64,000 nucleotides of DNA from Eggerthellaceae bacterium UBA3686 (GCA_002371495.1 DFIX01000007.1:62001-126000), one strand, 5' to 3'. Numbered from the stretch's first letter, positions 24,637 to 33,910 are shown. Made by a program: numbers and translations. The notes: generated by a model not told the origin, from the letters alone.

Positions 24637-24768
24637 CCCAGAATCGCGCAAGTGACGGTATGCGTCAAATAACACCCAACATCATCCTGAAACCGCCGCT
24701 TCAACTGCAGCGAGACGTTATTTCAAAGTGATTTAAAAAGATTATAAATTCAGCGGACGCCTGTGCGG

Positions 24769-26172
24769 TTACAGATTCAACTGCATCAGATGACCGATGG
24801 TGCGAACGTATATGGCGAAAGCCTGCTTCAGCAAGTCCTCGCGAATGCCTTCGTCGGGACCGTGCATTCCGCCGACCCAATCGGGCTTTGGCTCCCACTG
24901 CTTCTCGGGCCCGAAACTCACGCCCGTCGAAAACACGCGCGCATAGGTGCCGCCCTTCATCGTGAACGGTTCGGCATTCTCGCCAGTCGCCTCGTTGTAT
25001 GCAAGCAGCAGCGCCTGGATGGCATCTGACGACGGATCCATCAGAAACGGCTTCTTATCGTGCTGCATCGCAAAGGTTGCATCACGCTCTGCAGCGACTT
25101 TCGATACACGGTCCTCGATTTCGGCCGCGGAGATGGTGGTGGGATACCTGAAGTCGATGCTCAAGTTCATGCGGTTTCCGTCGAGCCAGATCATTCCGCC
25201 TACAGCGGTCAAATCACCGAAATGGGCATCGGTCGCCTGAACGCCGAGGCCAGAACCATCCGTACAGGACGTCACCTTTCTTGCAAGTTCGAGGAACTGC
25301 CGCTCTTCGGAGGACACAACATCTTCTTCGAGCAGGTACGATACCAACAAATCGATTGCGTTCAAGCCTCGTTCGGGCGTGGAGGCATGAGCAGATTTTC
25401 CCTGCGCACGAATCGTCGCAACGCGCCCGTCCACATTTGCGGTAATACCTTGGCGCAAACCCAGAGAGTCCTTAGGGCCCTCGAAATCCAGCTGCGCCTG
25501 CGCCTCGCCGGGCACCGCGTTGACCGCCACGCCGCCTTGGATGTCGCGTATTCGCCCCGCCCTGATAGGAGCGCTGATCAGTGTCCCGCTGCAAATGCCC
25601 GCCTCGCCGTAGCACACGGGAAACTCCGCATCGGGCGTGAAAAGGAATGCTGGATCATCGTTATGCTCGCGGTAGTACGCGGCATCTTTCATGTTGGTCT
25701 CTTCGTTGGCGCCGAACAAGACCCTGATGGTGTACGGCAACACCGCGCCTTTATCGAGCCAGAACTTTACGGCATGTAGCGCCGTTACAATTGGCCCCTT
25801 GTCGTCCATGACGCCCCTGCCAAGCAGAAAGCCATCCTTGCGCGTTACCGAATAGGGCTCGAAATGCCACCCGGGGCCTGCCGGAACGACGTCGACGTGA
25901 CCGATGATGCCAACCTGCTTCGAACTGCTTCCGGGCAAGTCAGCGTACCCTATGCGCCCCTCGCAATCGTGCACCTCGAAACCCATACGCCTCGCGATGG
26001 CAAGAGCCTGGTCGAGCGCCGCGCGCGGGCCCGGACCGTAGGGCGCCGTCGGCTCAGCCGACGCAAGATCCTCAACGCTCGCGATGCGCACGAGCGATTC
26101 GATGTCGGCAACGACATCATTCCAATGTTCGTCCAGGTAGGCTTGTATCTCGCCCCGCAATTCGTCCGCCAT
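24769..26172 (-). CDS. M20-family dipeptidase (PepV/Sapep-like)
   Basis: Zinc metallopeptidase that cleaves dipeptides in the cytosol. The 467 residues carry the M20 metal-site motifs: IIGHVDVVPAGPGW (His, about 82), GRGVMDDKGP (bridging Asp, about 115), ANEETNMKD (catalytic and metal Glu, about 150) and FTPDAEFP (Asp, about 175). The lid domain lies between about 190 and 340. The ATG at 26172 is chosen: GGAGGT lies 5 bases upstream and the product begins MADELRGEIQAYLDEHW, as in the family. Monocistronic, divergent from the CmpB-like gene. Confidence 0.92.
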   Translation of the reverse strand: MADELRGEIQAYLDEHWNDVVADIESLVRIASVEDLASAEPTAPYGPGPRAALDQALAIARRMGFEVHDCEGRIGYADLPGSSSKQVGIIGHVDVVPAGPGWHFEPYSVTRKDGFLLGRGVMDDKGPIVTALHAVKFWLDKGAVLPYTIRVLFGANEETNMKDAAYYREHNDDPAFLFTPDAEFPVCYGEAGICSGTLISAPIRAGRIRDIQGGVAVNAVPGEAQAQLDFEGPKDSLGLRQGITANVDGRVATIRAQGKSAHASTPERGLNAIDLLVSYLLEEDVVSSEERQFLELARKVTSCTDGSGLGVQATDAHFGDLTAVGGMIWLDGNRMNLSIDFRYPTTISAAEIEDRVSKVAAERDATFAMQHDKKPFLMDPSSDAIQALLLAYNEATGENAEPFTMKGGTYARVFSTGVSFGPEKQWEPKPDWVGGMHGPDEGIREDLLKQAFAIYVRTIGHLMQLNL

Positions 26173-26234
26173 GTGAACCTCCGAGTTATTGCGCCGATTT
26201 CGTTCGATTCCGAATGGTAGCACTCCCAAAGCGC

Positions 26235-26240
26235 TACAAT
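26235..26240 (+). promoter_or_regulatory. -10 box of the CmpB-like gene, leaderless arrangement
   Basis: TACAAT is followed by exactly 7 bases and the ATG at 26248, with no Shine-Dalgarno. It overlaps the earlier in-frame ATG at 26239, which argues against that start. Confidence 0.55.
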
Positions 26241-26247
26241 GCCCTGC

Positions 26248-26949
26248 ATGCAAATTGTTGGGAGTATACGTAAGGGTTTCAGCCAAGCCGAAACGCGCCG
26301 GCCCGTCGAGGCGCGCTTCTACCACTTGGTGTGGATCTTCCTGCTCTGCAGCTTCATCGGACTCGTCGGCGAAACGCTTGTCAGCTACATTGTTGACGGA
26401 CGGTGGGAATCGCGCGCCGGCTTCGTCGTGGGACCGCTCTCGCCCATTTACGGAGCAGGGGCGCTGCTGTTCACCGCATTCGTCAATCCGTTGCGCTCCA
26501 AACCCCTTGCAATCCAATACGGTGCGGCTGCGCTCATCGGAGGATTGTTCGAATACCTGGCCGGCTGGTTCTTCGAAACACGGTACGGAATCGTGGCTTG
26601 GAGTTACATCGACCAGCCCTTCAACCTCCACGGGCATACCTGTTTGGCAATTGCGCTTGTATGGGGCGCCATCGGGCTGGCCTGGACCTTATGGGCCCTG
26701 CCCAAAGCTGTCGCGCTTGTCGAGCGGATTCCCGACAATGTGCGCAAGCCGCTCACCATGTTGGCTTTCGCGTTCCTAATCGCAGATGCGGCCTGCACCC
26801 TCGTTGCGTTCGATTGCTGGTTCCTGCGAACATCGGGCGCAGCGCCGTCAGACGCTGCGCAGCTATTCTTCGCAACGTATTTCAACGATTCGTTCATGCA
26901 GGCGCGGTTTGAGACCATGAGCATGTGGCCCGCCCTGGCAGCTCGCTGA
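26248..26949 (+). CDS. CmpB-like putative ABC-transporter membrane protein (PF06541 type)
   Basis: A 233-residue integral membrane protein with about six helices. The family block is visible: FLLCSFIGLVGETLVSYIVDGRW, RAGFVVGPLSPIYGAGALLF, EYLAGWFFETRYGIVAWSY and FNLHGHTCLAIALVWGAIGL. Proteins of this family were named as ABC-transporter type IV but have no proven job, and no ATPase gene is adjacent. The start at 26248 follows the leaderless promoter. Confidence 0.85.
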   Translation: MQIVGSIRKGFSQAETRRPVEARFYHLVWIFLLCSFIGLVGETLVSYIVDGRWESRAGFVVGPLSPIYGAGALLFTAFVNPLRSKPLAIQYGAAALIGGLFEYLAGWFFETRYGIVAWSYIDQPFNLHGHTCLAIALVWGAIGLAWTLWALPKAVALVERIPDNVRKPLTMLAFAFLIADAACTLVAFDCWFLRTSGAAPSDAAQLFFATYFNDSFMQARFETMSMWPALAAR

Positions 26950-27055
26950 CGTTTGGGCAATTGTACCTAATCGCTTCCGGCCTGCGCGCATTAGTCCCGA
27001 TGACGGCACTGCAGCACCCACACCGCGACAGCCCTAAGGCTCTATCTGCTCCGAT

Positions 27056-29608
27056 TTACCAGGTCTCGAAGAAACCGACCCTGTAGTTCATGAAAATCGC
27101 CTCGCCCTCGTCCTGGCTTGCATCCAAATCCAGATCCGCATCGATGCGAAAATCGAGATCGGCATCGGAGTCAAGAAATATCTGCCTCACGTGCCACATA
27201 TGGTTGGATTTTTCAGGCGCCTCGTCTATTTCGAAATAGGCCGAGCTCCGCGCGCTCGCGTCGATAAGGATTTCGGCGTGTTCGGCGTAAAACTCGTCGA
27301 GGACCTGCCGCCAGCGCGCTTCCGACCATCCCCACTCGATATCGAGCGCGCCAAGCTCCTCTACCTTGCCCAAAGAGGCCAGGCGCACACGTGCGAACAG
27401 CGCGTTGCGCACGAGCAGGGTCATGCCTCGACGATCCGCAACGACAACGTCCTCGGGCACCGGGGCGGCGGCATCGGCAAAGCCCGATGCGCCCTCGTCG
27501 CCCGACCATTCGTCGAACAGGCTCGAATCGATGCTGCTCACAAGCCAGCCCAGCCAACATACGATGTCATCGAGCCGCTCGTCGAACGCATCGGGCGGAA
27601 CCGTGCGGTCCAGCACGTGGTAGGCGTCGGACAAATACCGCAGCAAAATGCCCTCGCACCGCGAAAGCCCGTAGCGCTGCACGTACGTCTTGAAGTCGCT
27701 GGCCGTCTCGACCATGTCGCGCAGCACCGACTTCGGCGCCAACTCGTAGTCAAGCGCCCAGGGCATGGCTCTGCAGTATTCGGCGAACGCAGCCTCCAAG
27801 AGCTCGGCAAGCGGCATCGGATACGTGACTTCCTCGAGGCGCTCCATACGCTCCTCGTACTCTACGCCATCCGCCTTCATGGCGGCAATAGCCTGACTGC
27901 GCGCCTCCTTCTCTTGCGCACGCAGAACTTGGCGCGGTTGCTCGAGCGTCGCTTCTACAAGCGAGATGACATCTAGGGCATAGGTATCGTCTTCGGGGTC
28001 TAGTAGCTCGAGCGCTGCAAGCAAAAATGGCGAAAGCGGCTGATCGAGGGCAAACCCCTCTGGAACATCGCCCGTTACGTACCAGTCCTGGTATTGCGCG
28101 CCATCCTCGCCCTCGACCGTTTCATGCGTTATGAGCCCGGCCGCTTCCAAGGTCGCAAACACTTCGTCCGCGCGATGATGAAGCGCCTCTTTCTGCTCGT
28201 CGGTTTGAAGCGAGACGTCCACCAGATCGTGGGTGCGCTGCCAGGCATCGCCCCCCTGCATAACTTCGGCAAGCGCTATGGCATGCGTCATCTCCATTCG
28301 CGGACGCAACGTCTCGGGCACAGCGTCTACAAGGCGCCGGAACGTATCCTCGTTCCATCCCACAAAACCCTCAGGGGGCTTCGACGTTTTGATCTTGCGC
28401 GCTTTCTTCGGGTCGCCACCCGCTTTTGCCAGCGCCCTTTTGCGCTCGATATCGTATTTAGTTGCCTGGGCAATAACCGTCCCTTGGGTATCAAACCCGC
28501 TACGGCCCGCCCGACCGGCGATTTGGTGGAATTCACGCGCATTCAGCCGCCTGATACGCGAACCGTCGAACTTGGCAAGCGACGTCATGAGGACCGTTCT
28601 GATGGGAACGTTGATGCCCATGCCGAGCGTGTCGGTGCCGCAGATGACCGGCAGCAATCCCTGCTGGGCGAGCTGCTCGACCGTACGCCGATACCGCGGC
28701 AGCATGCCCGCGTGATGAACGCCGACCCCCATGAGCAGCAGCCGCTTGAGCGTCTTGCCGAACGCCGTAGTAAACCGGCCGTCAACAAGGGCCTCTTTGA
28801 TCAGCTGCCGCTGCTCTTTGGTCGAAATGCCATAGCTCGCGAGCGCCTGGGCGCTCTTCAGGGCTTCGTCCTGCGAGAAATGCACGATGTATATGGGTGC
28901 TTCATCGCGCCTCATGGCCAACTCGACCGTGCCCTCGAGCGCCGTGTCGTCGGCGAACTGGTAATCGAGGGGAACGGGCCGGGGGGCGTCGGCTACGAGT
29001 GTGACTCCACGCCGCGTTTGCTCCTCGAGCTTGGCGGAAATGGCCGACGTATCACCAAGAGTGGCGCTCATCAACAAGAACTGGGTGTAGGGAAGCGTCA
29101 ACAGGGGCACTTGCCACGCCCAGCCGCGCTCTCGGTCGCCGAAGAAATGGAATTCATCGAGCGCCGCGTACGCCACGTTCGCCCCATCGCCATAACGCAA
29201 CGCCTCATTCGCCAGAATCTCGGCGGTGCAGCAGATGATGGGCGCGGCACCGTTGATCGAAACATCGCCCGTAATCATGCCGACATTGTCACGCCCGAAC
29301 TGGTCGGTGAAATCGAAGAACTTCTCGCTTACCAGGGCTTTGATTGGCGCCGTATAGAACATCCGCTGCCCTGTCGAAAGCGCTAGGAAGGCGAGCCACA
29401 GCGCTACGGTCGACTTGCCGCTGCCTGTTGGCGTGCCCAAAATCACATGGTCGCCTAACGCAAGGGCCATGCACGCTTCTTCCTGATGCGGCCACAGCTC
29501 GATTTCGCGCTCGAGCTCGTAATCGAGAAAGCGCATGAACGCCTCGTCGGCGTTTGCCCCGGCGCGATAAGCGTCATCGGCAAGACGTGCAAGCTCTGGA
29601 ATTGTCAT
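27056..29608 (-). CDS. Ski2-like DEAD/DEAH-box helicase with DUF3516-type C-terminus
   Basis: An 850-residue ATP-dependent nucleic-acid helicase, probably acting on RNA. Motifs in order: Q-region LWPHQEEACMAL (about 39), Walker A GTPTGSGKST (about 59), YTAPIKALVSEKF (Ia), Walker B as DEFH (about 151), LLMSATLGD (III), ICGTDTLGMGINVPI (V) and FHQIAGRAGRSGFDTQG (VI, about 365). The C-terminal ~400 residues fit the DUF3516 type found in actinobacteria. DEFH in place of DEAH/DEVH is a variant. The 356 bases upstream hold a family 2 element. Confidence 0.9.
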   Translation of the reverse strand: MTIPELARLADDAYRAGANADEAFMRFLDYELEREIELWPHQEEACMALALGDHVILGTPTGSGKSTVALWLAFLALSTGQRMFYTAPIKALVSEKFFDFTDQFGRDNVGMITGDVSINGAAPIICCTAEILANEALRYGDGANVAYAALDEFHFFGDRERGWAWQVPLLTLPYTQFLLMSATLGDTSAISAKLEEQTRRGVTLVADAPRPVPLDYQFADDTALEGTVELAMRRDEAPIYIVHFSQDEALKSAQALASYGISTKEQRQLIKEALVDGRFTTAFGKTLKRLLLMGVGVHHAGMLPRYRRTVEQLAQQGLLPVICGTDTLGMGINVPIRTVLMTSLAKFDGSRIRRLNAREFHQIAGRAGRSGFDTQGTVIAQATKYDIERKRALAKAGGDPKKARKIKTSKPPEGFVGWNEDTFRRLVDAVPETLRPRMEMTHAIALAEVMQGGDAWQRTHDLVDVSLQTDEQKEALHHRADEVFATLEAAGLITHETVEGEDGAQYQDWYVTGDVPEGFALDQPLSPFLLAALELLDPEDDTYALDVISLVEATLEQPRQVLRAQEKEARSQAIAAMKADGVEYEERMERLEEVTYPMPLAELLEAAFAEYCRAMPWALDYELAPKSVLRDMVETASDFKTYVQRYGLSRCEGILLRYLSDAYHVLDRTVPPDAFDERLDDIVCWLGWLVSSIDSSLFDEWSGDEGASGFADAAAPVPEDVVVADRRGMTLLVRNALFARVRLASLGKVEELGALDIEWGWSEARWRQVLDEFYAEHAEILIDASARSSAYFEIDEAPEKSNHMWHVRQIFLDSDADLDFRIDADLDLDASQDEGEAIFMNYRVGFFETW

Positions 29609-29731
29609 AAGCGGCCATCCTGGGGTTCAGTGTTTTCGTTCGCAAACTTGGTTGAGCACATTCTAGCGTTACCGCACGCGTTCAAGCAGCATCGGTTCAG
29701 ACCCAGCAGACCAGTTCAAGGTTGCTGCTCA

Positions 29732-29853
29732 GACCACAGCAGCCCAGGCCGGCGGCAGGGTGCGTAGCCGCTTCCGCAGCTACCGACTTCTAATTTACAC
29801 AAAACGCGAGGAGCTGTAGGCCTAGCGCCCTGCCGCCGGCCTGGGCGGACGGG
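29732..29853 (+). repeat. Family 2 structured element, copy 2
   Basis: Outer arms CCCAGGCCGGCGGCAGGG and CCCTGCCGCCGGCCTGGG pair perfectly, but differ from copy 1 at paired positions, with the core blocks TGCGTAGCCGCTTCCGCAGC and GAGGAGCTGTAGGCCTAGCG unchanged. It lies between the divergent helicase gene and tRNA-Leu. Confidence 0.85.
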
Positions 29854-29923
29854 CAAACCATCGTCACAAAACAGCCAACAGCCATCCCGAATGACCAACA
29901 TGAGAGCATATAGGATATACCCC

Positions 29924-29953
29924 TTTTCACGAATGGCCAGGTTCGGGTATACT
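29924..29953 (+). promoter_or_regulatory. Promoter of tRNA-Leu
   Basis: TTTTCA (29924-29929), 18-bp spacer, TATACT (29948-29953). Transcription would start about 5 bases before the tRNA. Confidence 0.6.
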
Positions 29954-29964
29954 TATGGTTCCGC

Positions 29965-30046
29965 GCCCGAGTGGCGGAATGGCAGACGCGGCGGTCTCAA
30001 AAACCGTTGGGAAACCGTGAGAGTTCGAATCTCTCCTCGGGCACCA
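29965..30046 (+). tRNA. tRNA-Leu, anticodon CAA
   Basis: Acceptor stem GCCCGAG pairs with CTCGGGC; the anticodon loop CUCAAAA gives CAA (reads UUG). A long variable arm (about 15 bases, TTGGGAAACCGTGAG region) marks a class II tRNA. The T arm has GTTCGAATC, and the 3' ACCA is encoded. A hairpin terminator follows 10 bases later. Confidence 0.95.
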
Positions 30047-30055
30047 GACATGTCT

Positions 30056-30084
30056 CAGGCCAGGGGTTTCCTGGCCTGTTTGTT
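30056..30084 (+). terminator. Terminator of tRNA-Leu
   Basis: CAGGCCAGG pairs with CCTGGCCTG (9 bp, 5-base loop), followed by TTTGTT. It lies before the YgiQ start at 30104, which argues against earlier in-frame starts for that gene. Confidence 0.8.
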
Positions 30085-30103
30085 AGACGGCAAAGCGGGG
30101 CGC

Positions 30104-31894
30104 ATGGCACACCTTCCGATGACAATACGCGAAATGCGGAGGCGCGGATGGAACGAACTCGACTTCGTCTACGTGTGCGGCGATGCCTACGTTGACCACC
30201 CGTCGTTCGGATGCGCCCTCATAACGCGGCTCCTTGAAGCAAACGGTTACAAGGTGGGCATCATCTCGCAACCAGACTGGCGAAACCCCGAAAGCATCGC
30301 GGTCCTCGGCGAACCTCGTTTGGCGTTTTTGGTATCGGCCGGCAATATGGATTCGATGGTCAACCATTACACGGTAGCTAAAAAACGGCGCAAAACCGAC
30401 GCCTACTCGCCGGGCGGTAAAGTCGGGCTTCGCCCCGACCACGCTTGCGTCGTGTACGGAAACCTCATACGGCGCACGTTCAAGCACACCCCTATCGTCC
30501 TCGGCGGCATCGAGGCCAGCTTGAGACGACTTGCCCATTACGACTATTGGTCAGATTCGCTCAAGCGCTCGATCCTGCTCGATTCGGGCGCCGACCTGAT
30601 TTCATACGGCATGGGCGAGAAGTCCATTGTCCAGATTGCCGATGCCCTGGCTGCAGGGCTATCGATAAGCGACCTTACGTTCATCCCCGGCACCGTATAC
30701 CGATGCCGCTCCATCGAGCACGTGTACAAGCCGGTCGCTCTTCCTTCGTTTGAGAGCATGCAGGCAGATAAACTCGATTACGCTCGGAGCTTCAAGCTCC
30801 AGACCGACAACCTCAACCCTTATGACGGCCACCCGCTCATCGAGGAATATCCGCACGGGGTGTTCGTCGTGCAGAACCCGCCGAGCGAACCGCTGACTAC
30901 CGAAGAATTCGACGCTGTGTACGAGCTATCTTTCGAGCGCACGTGGCATCCGCGCTATGACAAAGCGGGCGGGGTGCCCGCTCTTGCCGAGGTGAAGTTC
31001 TCGCTGACGAGCAACAGGGGCTGCCTCGGCGACTGCGCGTTTTGCGCTCTCAACTACCATCAGGGACGCATCATCCAAGCTCGCAGCCACAAATCGCTGA
31101 TAGCAGAAGCGCGGTCAATGATCGACGATCCCGAATTTAAGGGCTACATACACGATGTCGGGGGCCCCACTGCAAACTTCCGCATACCAGCCTGCGAAAA
31201 GCAGCTGCATCACGGCCCGTGCCCTAACAAGCGTTGCCTCTCACCGACCCCCTGCCGATCGCTACGCGTCACCCACAAAGACTACGTGAAGCTGCTGCGT
31301 AAGCTACGCGCATTACCCGGAGTCAAGAAGGTCTTCGTCCGAAGCGGCATACGCTTCGACTACGCCCTGCTCGACCCCGACCCTACTTTCATGCGCGAAT
31401 TGGTCGAGCATCACGTAAGCGGCCAACTGCGCGTGGCGCCTGAGCATATCTCGGACGAAGTGCTGCGAGTCATGGGAAAACCGGGTCGAGCCGTGTATGA
31501 TCGCTTCGTCGATGAGTTCAAGCGACTCTGCAAAGAAGTCGGAAAAGAGCAGTACGTCTTGCCCTATTTGATGTCATCCCACCCGGGATCGACCCTTAAA
31601 GAGGCCGTCGAGCTTGCAGAGTACTGCCGCGACCTTGGATTCAACCCCGAACAGGTCCAAGATTTCTACCCTACGCCCGCCACCGTCTCGACCTGCATCT
31701 ACTACACAGGCGTCGACCCGCGCACCATGCAGCCGGTTTACGTGCCCAAGTCGCCCCACGAAAAGGCGCTTCAACGCGCGCTCATCCAGTACCGCAACCC
31801 CAAGAATCGCGACCTCGTTCGCGAAGCCCTGCAACGCGCCGGCCGCGAAGACCTCATCGGCTACGACAAACACTGCCTCGTCCGCCCCAAATAG
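30104..31894 (+). CDS. YgiQ-family radical SAM protein
   Basis: A 596-residue radical SAM enzyme of unknown reaction (uncharacterised UPF0313 group). The N-terminal block GWNELDFVYVCGDAYVDHPSFG is typical. The cluster-binding C-x3-C-x2-C is seen in NRGCLGDCAFCALNYHQGR (about residue 305). GPTANF and the region FNPEQVQDFYPTPATVSTCIYYTG also mark the family. The ATG at 30104 matches the family N-terminus (LPMTIREMRRRGW) and lies after the tRNA terminator. The family is widespread but unexplained. A long hairpin terminator follows. Confidence 0.93.
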   Translation: MAHLPMTIREMRRRGWNELDFVYVCGDAYVDHPSFGCALITRLLEANGYKVGIISQPDWRNPESIAVLGEPRLAFLVSAGNMDSMVNHYTVAKKRRKTDAYSPGGKVGLRPDHACVVYGNLIRRTFKHTPIVLGGIEASLRRLAHYDYWSDSLKRSILLDSGADLISYGMGEKSIVQIADALAAGLSISDLTFIPGTVYRCRSIEHVYKPVALPSFESMQADKLDYARSFKLQTDNLNPYDGHPLIEEYPHGVFVVQNPPSEPLTTEEFDAVYELSFERTWHPRYDKAGGVPALAEVKFSLTSNRGCLGDCAFCALNYHQGRIIQARSHKSLIAEARSMIDDPEFKGYIHDVGGPTANFRIPACEKQLHHGPCPNKRCLSPTPCRSLRVTHKDYVKLLRKLRALPGVKKVFVRSGIRFDYALLDPDPTFMRELVEHHVSGQLRVAPEHISDEVLRVMGKPGRAVYDRFVDEFKRLCKEVGKEQYVLPYLMSSHPGSTLKEAVELAEYCRDLGFNPEQVQDFYPTPATVSTCIYYTGVDPRTMQPVYVPKSPHEKALQRALIQYRNPKNRDLVREALQRAGREDLIGYDKHCLVRPK

Positions 31895-31916
31895 CCGTTT
31901 CCAAAGGCATATGCCA

Positions 31917-31952
31917 TCCCGCCGCGGTTCCGTCGGCGGGGGCGCGGCGGGA
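31917..31952. repeat. Family 1 remnant: two tails in inverted orientation
   Basis: TCCCGCCGCG and CGCGGCGGGA, the outer ends of family 1 units (compare C1 and C2), face each other across 16 bp; both cores are absent. Confidence 0.45.
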
Positions 31953-31970
31953 GCAAAGCCAGCCACAGAA

Positions 31971-32005
31971 AAGCGCCCGCAATCGAATAGCGATTGCGGG
32001 CGCTT
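31971..32005. terminator. Bidirectional terminator between ygiQ-like and the ABC importer operon
   Basis: AAGCGCCCGCAATCG pairs with CGATTGCGGGCGCTT (15 bp, 5-base loop). It serves convergent genes. Confidence 0.75.
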
Positions 32006-32030
32006 AGCCGTTGGGTCAGGACGGGATGGA

Positions 32031-32936
32031 TTACTTGGCAGCTTGGCCGGGCTCGACAACGAGGGTTTCCTCGTAATCAGCGCCGTACACGTCAAGCAGA
32101 GTCTTCTCGTAGTCGGAATGGAAGAACTTCTCGGCACCAAGCTTGGCCATATCCTCGTTGATCCACTCGAGCAGGGTCGTATTGCCCTTCGAGACTGCCG
32201 GAGCGATGGTGTCGAGCGAGCCGAGCTCCTCGATGCCGACCGTATAGCCTTCGGCACCGTTAGCGAACGCGATAACCTCGGTGTTGTCGTTCGCCCAAGC
32301 AACGCCTTCTTTGTTCTCAAACGCGGTCTTGGCATTAGCGTAGGTCTCGAATTTCTTCAACTTGATTTCGGGGTTATTCTCCGTCAGGTACGTTTCTGCC
32401 GTCGTGCCGGTAATGACGATGACTTCGCCATCGCCAACCTGAGAAAGGTCGGTAATTACGTTGTCTTTGTGCGACACAACGCCGAGCGCCACATTCATGT
32501 ACGGATTGGCGAAGTCGACCTTCTGGGCGCGTTCGTCGGTCACGGTGAAGTTGGCCAGCACCACATCGACCTTGCCCGTCTCGAGATACTCAACGCGGTT
32601 AGCGGCCTCGGTCGAAACATACTCGACCTCGACGCCCAGGTCCTGAGCCAAACGGTTGGCGAGCTCAACATCGTAACCAGCGTACTCGCCACCCTCGTCG
32701 ACGTAGCCGAACGGATGCTTGTCGCTGAACACGCCGATGACAATCTTGCCACTATCCTTGATTTCATCAAGGGTGCGGAACACGCCGGCACCGCTGCCGG
32801 CTTCGGCGCCTGCCGCGCTCCCCGACGCAGCGGCAGATGCGCTGCTGCTTGCAGACCCGCCACAACCCGTAAGCACAAACGCCGCCAAAGCAAGCGCAGC
32901 GGCAACGGCTGCAATTCCCAAAAGCTTCTTCCTCAT
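32031..32936 (-). CDS. Polar amino-acid ABC transporter substrate-binding lipoprotein
   Basis: A 301-residue extracellular binding protein (SBP family 3). A signal peptide with lipobox LTGC (Cys about 26) anchors it as a lipoprotein, followed by an Ala/Ser/Gly linker. The domain shows IVIGVFSDKHPFGYVDEGG, GYDVELANRLAQDLGVEVEYV, VDVVLANFTVTDERAQKVDFANPY and the hinge VITGTTAETYL. AGGAGA lies 6 bases before the ATG at 32936. It is encoded last in a unit with two permeases and an ATPase, and the 188-bp gap before it may allow its own promoter. Ligand unknown, likely a polar amino acid. Confidence 0.92.
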   Translation of the reverse strand: MRKKLLGIAAVAAALALAAFVLTGCGGSASSSASAAASGSAAGAEAGSGAGVFRTLDEIKDSGKIVIGVFSDKHPFGYVDEGGEYAGYDVELANRLAQDLGVEVEYVSTEAANRVEYLETGKVDVVLANFTVTDERAQKVDFANPYMNVALGVVSHKDNVITDLSQVGDGEVIVITGTTAETYLTENNPEIKLKKFETYANAKTAFENKEGVAWANDNTEVIAFANGAEGYTVGIEELGSLDTIAPAVSKGNTTLLEWINEDMAKLGAEKFFHSDYEKTLLDVYGADYEETLVVEPGQAAK

Positions 32937-33124
32937 TCTCGTCTCCTTATTCCTCATATCGCTTTCGATACTTGACCCCTTCGAGGCGCATGCCGATATC
33001 GAAATCTCGTATATCGGCAAGATGGTGCAATGATACCCTTACTGGGCACACCAGCGATATGGGGATTTCGGAAAGCCCGCGTTCGGTTCGGCCGAATGCG
33101 GGAGCGGAGCGCCGAATTGGTTTC

Positions 33125-33886
33125 CTATACGTGCGAGCGCACGGCGTCGAATTCGAAGGTGCGGAGGAACGCGCGGGCGCGATCGGTTTTGGGGTTGGTG
33201 AAGAACTGCTCGGGAATGCCCTCTTCGACAATATGGCCACCTTCGAGGAAGATGACCCGGTCGGCAACGGCGCGCGCAAAGCTCATCTCGTGGGTGACGA
33301 TGATCATGGTCTTGCCCTCGCGCGCCAAATCCAAGATAACGTCGAGCACCTCGTGCACCATCTCGGGATCGAGTGCCGCCGTGATCTCGTCGAGCAGCAT
33401 GATTTCGGGCTTCATGGCAAGGGCGCGCGCAATGGCCACGCGCTGCTTCTGACCGCCCGATAGCTGACGGGGATAATCATCGCGCTTGTCGAGCAGGCCT
33501 ACTCGGTCGAGTAGCGCCTCGCCTTCCGCAACGACCTCGGCCTTCGGGCGCTTCTGGACGATGATGGGCGAAAGCGTGACATTGTCGATAATCGTCTTAT
33601 GCGGAAACAAGTCGTAACTTTGAAACACCATGCCGAGCTTCTGCCGAATCTGGGCTATGTTCTTCGACCGCCCGTCGACTTCCGCGTCGTCGAGCATGAT
33701 GCGCCCGCCCTGAATCTCCTCGAGGCCGTTTATGCAGCGCAGCAGCGTAGACTTGCCGCACCCCGAAGGGCCGATGACGACCACGACCTCGCCTGGCTGG
33801 ACCGTCAGGTCAAGCCCGTCGATGACCACATTGTCGCCGTAGGCCTTGCGCAGGCCTTCTATGCGCAGCACGCCTTCGTTTGCCAT
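33125..33886 (-). CDS. Polar amino-acid ABC transporter ATP-binding protein
   Basis: The 253-residue ATPase of the importer (GlnQ/HisP type). Walker A GPSGCGKST (about 39), Q-loop MVFQSYDLFPH, signature LSGGQKQRVAIARAL, Walker B IMLLDE and the switch His in VTHEMSF. After Walker B it reads DEITAALDPE rather than the common DEPTSALDPE, a mild change. The permease gene precedes it, separated by a family 3 palindrome. Confidence 0.94.
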   Translation of the reverse strand: MANEGVLRIEGLRKAYGDNVVIDGLDLTVQPGEVVVVIGPSGCGKSTLLRCINGLEEIQGGRIMLDDAEVDGRSKNIAQIRQKLGMVFQSYDLFPHKTIIDNVTLSPIIVQKRPKAEVVAEGEALLDRVGLLDKRDDYPRQLSGGQKQRVAIARALAMKPEIMLLDEITAALDPEMVHEVLDVILDLAREGKTMIIVTHEMSFARAVADRVIFLEGGHIVEEGIPEQFFTNPKTDRARAFLRTFEFDAVRSHV

Positions 33887-33910
33887 GCCAATCTCTCCAT
33901 CTCATCCATA

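Noticed and set aside
29891..30103. Extended N-terminus of the YgiQ protein
   Set aside because: It would run through tRNA-Leu and its terminator; the family N-terminus starts at 30104.
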